A stretch of 64,000 nucleotides of DNA from Prochlorococcus sp. AG-409-P03 (GTDB taxonomy: Bacteria; Cyanobacteriota; Cyanobacteriia; PCC-6307; Cyanobiaceae), in NCBI GenBank assembly GCA_003215295.1, contig QCKN01000005.1, positions 1 through 64,000 on the forward strand. Reading direction: 5' to 3'. The stretch's first letter is position 1. Each line of letters starts with the position of its first letter. Below the pieces are notes generated by a model that was not told the DNA's origin, searched no databases, and was given only the letters and a program-made list of their open reading frames with translations. This document shows, piece after piece, positions 63,062 to 64,000 of the stretch. Both the position numbers and the translations under genes were made by a program.

Positions 63062-63742
63062 TTGCATCTTTTAATTGCTGCAGCTGGAAGCGGAAGAAGG
63101 ATGGGTGCTGATCGCAACAAACTGTTGTTGCCAGTGGCTAAAAAGCCTGTTCTGGCTTGGACTTTTTATGCTGCTCAGGCGGCTGAATCCATTAGTTGGA
63201 TAGGGATCGTAGGTCAGCCAAAAGATAAGACTTTGATCATGTCCTCGCTGAAAAAAATTGAAAAGCCAGTTTTCTGGATTAATGGAGGGAGTACTAGACA
63301 GGAGTCTGTTCAATTAGGCCTGGCAGGTTTACCTATTGAGGCGAAAAAAGTTTTGATTCATGATGGGGCTAGATGTCTTGCCGAACCTGAGCTTTTTGAT
63401 CAGTGTGCAGCTGTAGTTGATCAAGGTGATGCTGTAATTGCTGCCCACAGAGTTACTGACACAATTAAGCGTGTTGACGCTGATGGAGTTATCGCTGGGA
63501 CTACTGATAGGGAGGGCTTATGGGCTGCACAAACTCCACAGGGATTTTCAGTAGATCAGTTGCGCAAAGGCCACGCTCAAGCTGTTGCTAATGGCTGGAA
63601 TGTTACTGATGACGCCTCTTTGTATGAACGTCTCGGATGGCCTGTGAGAGTTTTGGAGGCTCCCTCTTCAAACATAAAGGTTACGACTAGGTTTGACCTT
63701 ATTGTTGCTGAGGCAGTTCTAGCTATTCGGGCAACAGCATGA
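63062..63742 (+). CDS. ispD: 2-C-methyl-D-erythritol 4-phosphate cytidylyltransferase
   Basis: IspD makes CDP-methylerythritol, an early MEP-pathway step; IspF at the start of the window acts two steps later. The product (226 residues) has the CTP-binding [60 protein letters not shown] and TPQGF. I place the start at TTG 63062 ([10 protein letters not shown]), because AAGGAG at 63050-63055 lies at a proper 6-nt spacing for it; TTG 63056 would abut that sequence. There is no ATG in frame. It overlaps the facing carboxypeptidase gene end by 20 nt. Confidence 0.95.
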   Translation: MHLLIAAAGSGRRMGADRNKLLLPVAKKPVLAWTFYAAQAAESISWIGIVGQPKDKTLIMSSLKKIEKPVFWINGGSTRQESVQLGLAGLPIEAKKVLIHDGARCLAEPELFDQCAAVVDQGDAVIAAHRVTDTIKRVDADGVIAGTTDREGLWAAQTPQGFSVDQLRKGHAQAVANGWNVTDDASLYERLGWPVRVLEAPSSNIKVTTRFDLIVAEAVLAIRATA

Positions 63743-64000
63743 GAGAACCTTCATTGCCATCAATCATTGCTTGATGTCCAAGTGGTAAAGCAGCATTGCC
63801 TAAGCAATGTCCTATCGGCAAATTCCCCACAACAGGAATATTTAGATCTTGACTTCGTTCTCTCAGAATTTCTGTCAGTTGGAATGTCTTATCTATGTCT
63901 ATATCTTCATTGTCACTGCATTTCTTAAAATTGCCAAATCCGAGTCCTGCCAAATCTTGAAGAAGTCCTGCTAGTCGCCAATGGGTAAGCATTCTGTCTA
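63723..64000 (-). CDS. LD-carboxypeptidase (S66 family), partial at window edge
   Basis: The last part of an S66-family muramoyltetrapeptide (LD-) carboxypeptidase, which trims peptidoglycan stem peptides for recycling. The window shows only about 92 C-terminal residues; the frame runs past position 64000, so the start lies outside. Family features: [20 protein letters not shown], then [20 protein letters not shown], with the catalytic His within GHCLGN. It ends convergent with ispD, overlapping it by 20 nt. The methionine near 63992 is internal, not the start. Confidence 0.85.
   Translation of the reverse strand, partial: DRMLTHWRLAGLLQDLAGLGFGNFKKCSDNEDIDIDKTFQLTEILRERSQDLNIPVVGNLPIGHCLGNAALPLGHQAMIDGNEGSLMLLPE

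Overview
The window looks like a stretch of core chromosome from a marine picocyanobacterium, most likely Prochlorococcus and probably a low-light-adapted lineage. This identification is an inference from gene content, compact gene order and a moderate GC content (roughly 40-45 percent judged by eye); no rRNA or photosystem marker is present to confirm it. Cyanobacterial signatures include the NDH-1 subunit NdhB, the thylakoid protein Vipp1, the chloroplast-type ATPase Ycf46, a cyAbrB regulator, a CtaCDE oxidase with CtaA and CtaB, the long two-domain ThiE and several cyanobacterium-restricted DUF families. I see no insertion sequence, prophage, CRISPR array, rRNA operon or toxin-antitoxin pair.

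Layout. Positions 1-4.6 kb carry ispF, a small secreted protein and larB on the plus strand, then on the minus strand two very small genes, a DUF1517 protein and thiE-thiS. From 4.6 to 16.6 kb lie ribF, surE, pheS, nadK, a DUF192 lipoprotein, cobL, ribD, ftsH, argF, lexA (with a candidate LexA box in front) and tRNA-Ala(GGC). From 16.6 to 21.3 kb there is a looser region with a 59-residue unknown gene, a DUF218 protein, a long perfect hairpin, tRNA-Arg(TCT), an HTH protein, rsmI and a cysQ-like gene. From 21.3 to 32.8 kb an unbroken minus-strand block reads sppA-aroH-DUF2808-rpmH-rnpA-PH protein-yidC-DUF177-ycf46-serS-rseP-rpsN-pnp: translation, RNA processing and membrane-protein biogenesis. 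From 32.8 to 42.6 kb are a DMT transporter, two glycosyltransferases, a DUF721 protein, vipp1, an aminotransferase, birA, an ABC ATPase and ndhB. From 42.7 to 48.8 kb is a tightly overlapping plus-strand run: topA, a putative lipoprotein, a DUF2232 membrane protein, a CobT-family protein and a Tat-type lipoprotein. From 48.8 to 64 kb are an Fe-S aldo/keto reductase, a DUF151 protein, ribE, cyAbrB, the ctaCDE and ctaAB oxidase genes, a two-gene ABC exporter, a groEL without groES, fabG, ispD and the end of an LD-carboxypeptidase cut by the window edge.

How the genes work together. Pathway partners are scattered rather than clustered: ispF and ispD (MEP isoprenoid pathway) sit at opposite ends, and ribD, ribE and ribF (flavins) are separate. 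The genuinely co-organised sets are the oxidase and haem A genes, the rpmH-rnpA-yidC block and the topA-led run. No evident undescribed multi-gene system is present. The points most worth a second look are a predicted Ig-like insertion in YidC, a ThiS whose coding frame runs one residue past its Gly-Gly, small genes below usual calling thresholds (1647-1817 and 16917-17096), divergent start codons sharing one CATG (rsmI/cysQ), paired palindromes upstream of rpsN, a perfect 18-bp hairpin near tRNA-Arg, and the DUF2232/CobT-like/Tat lipoprotein run.
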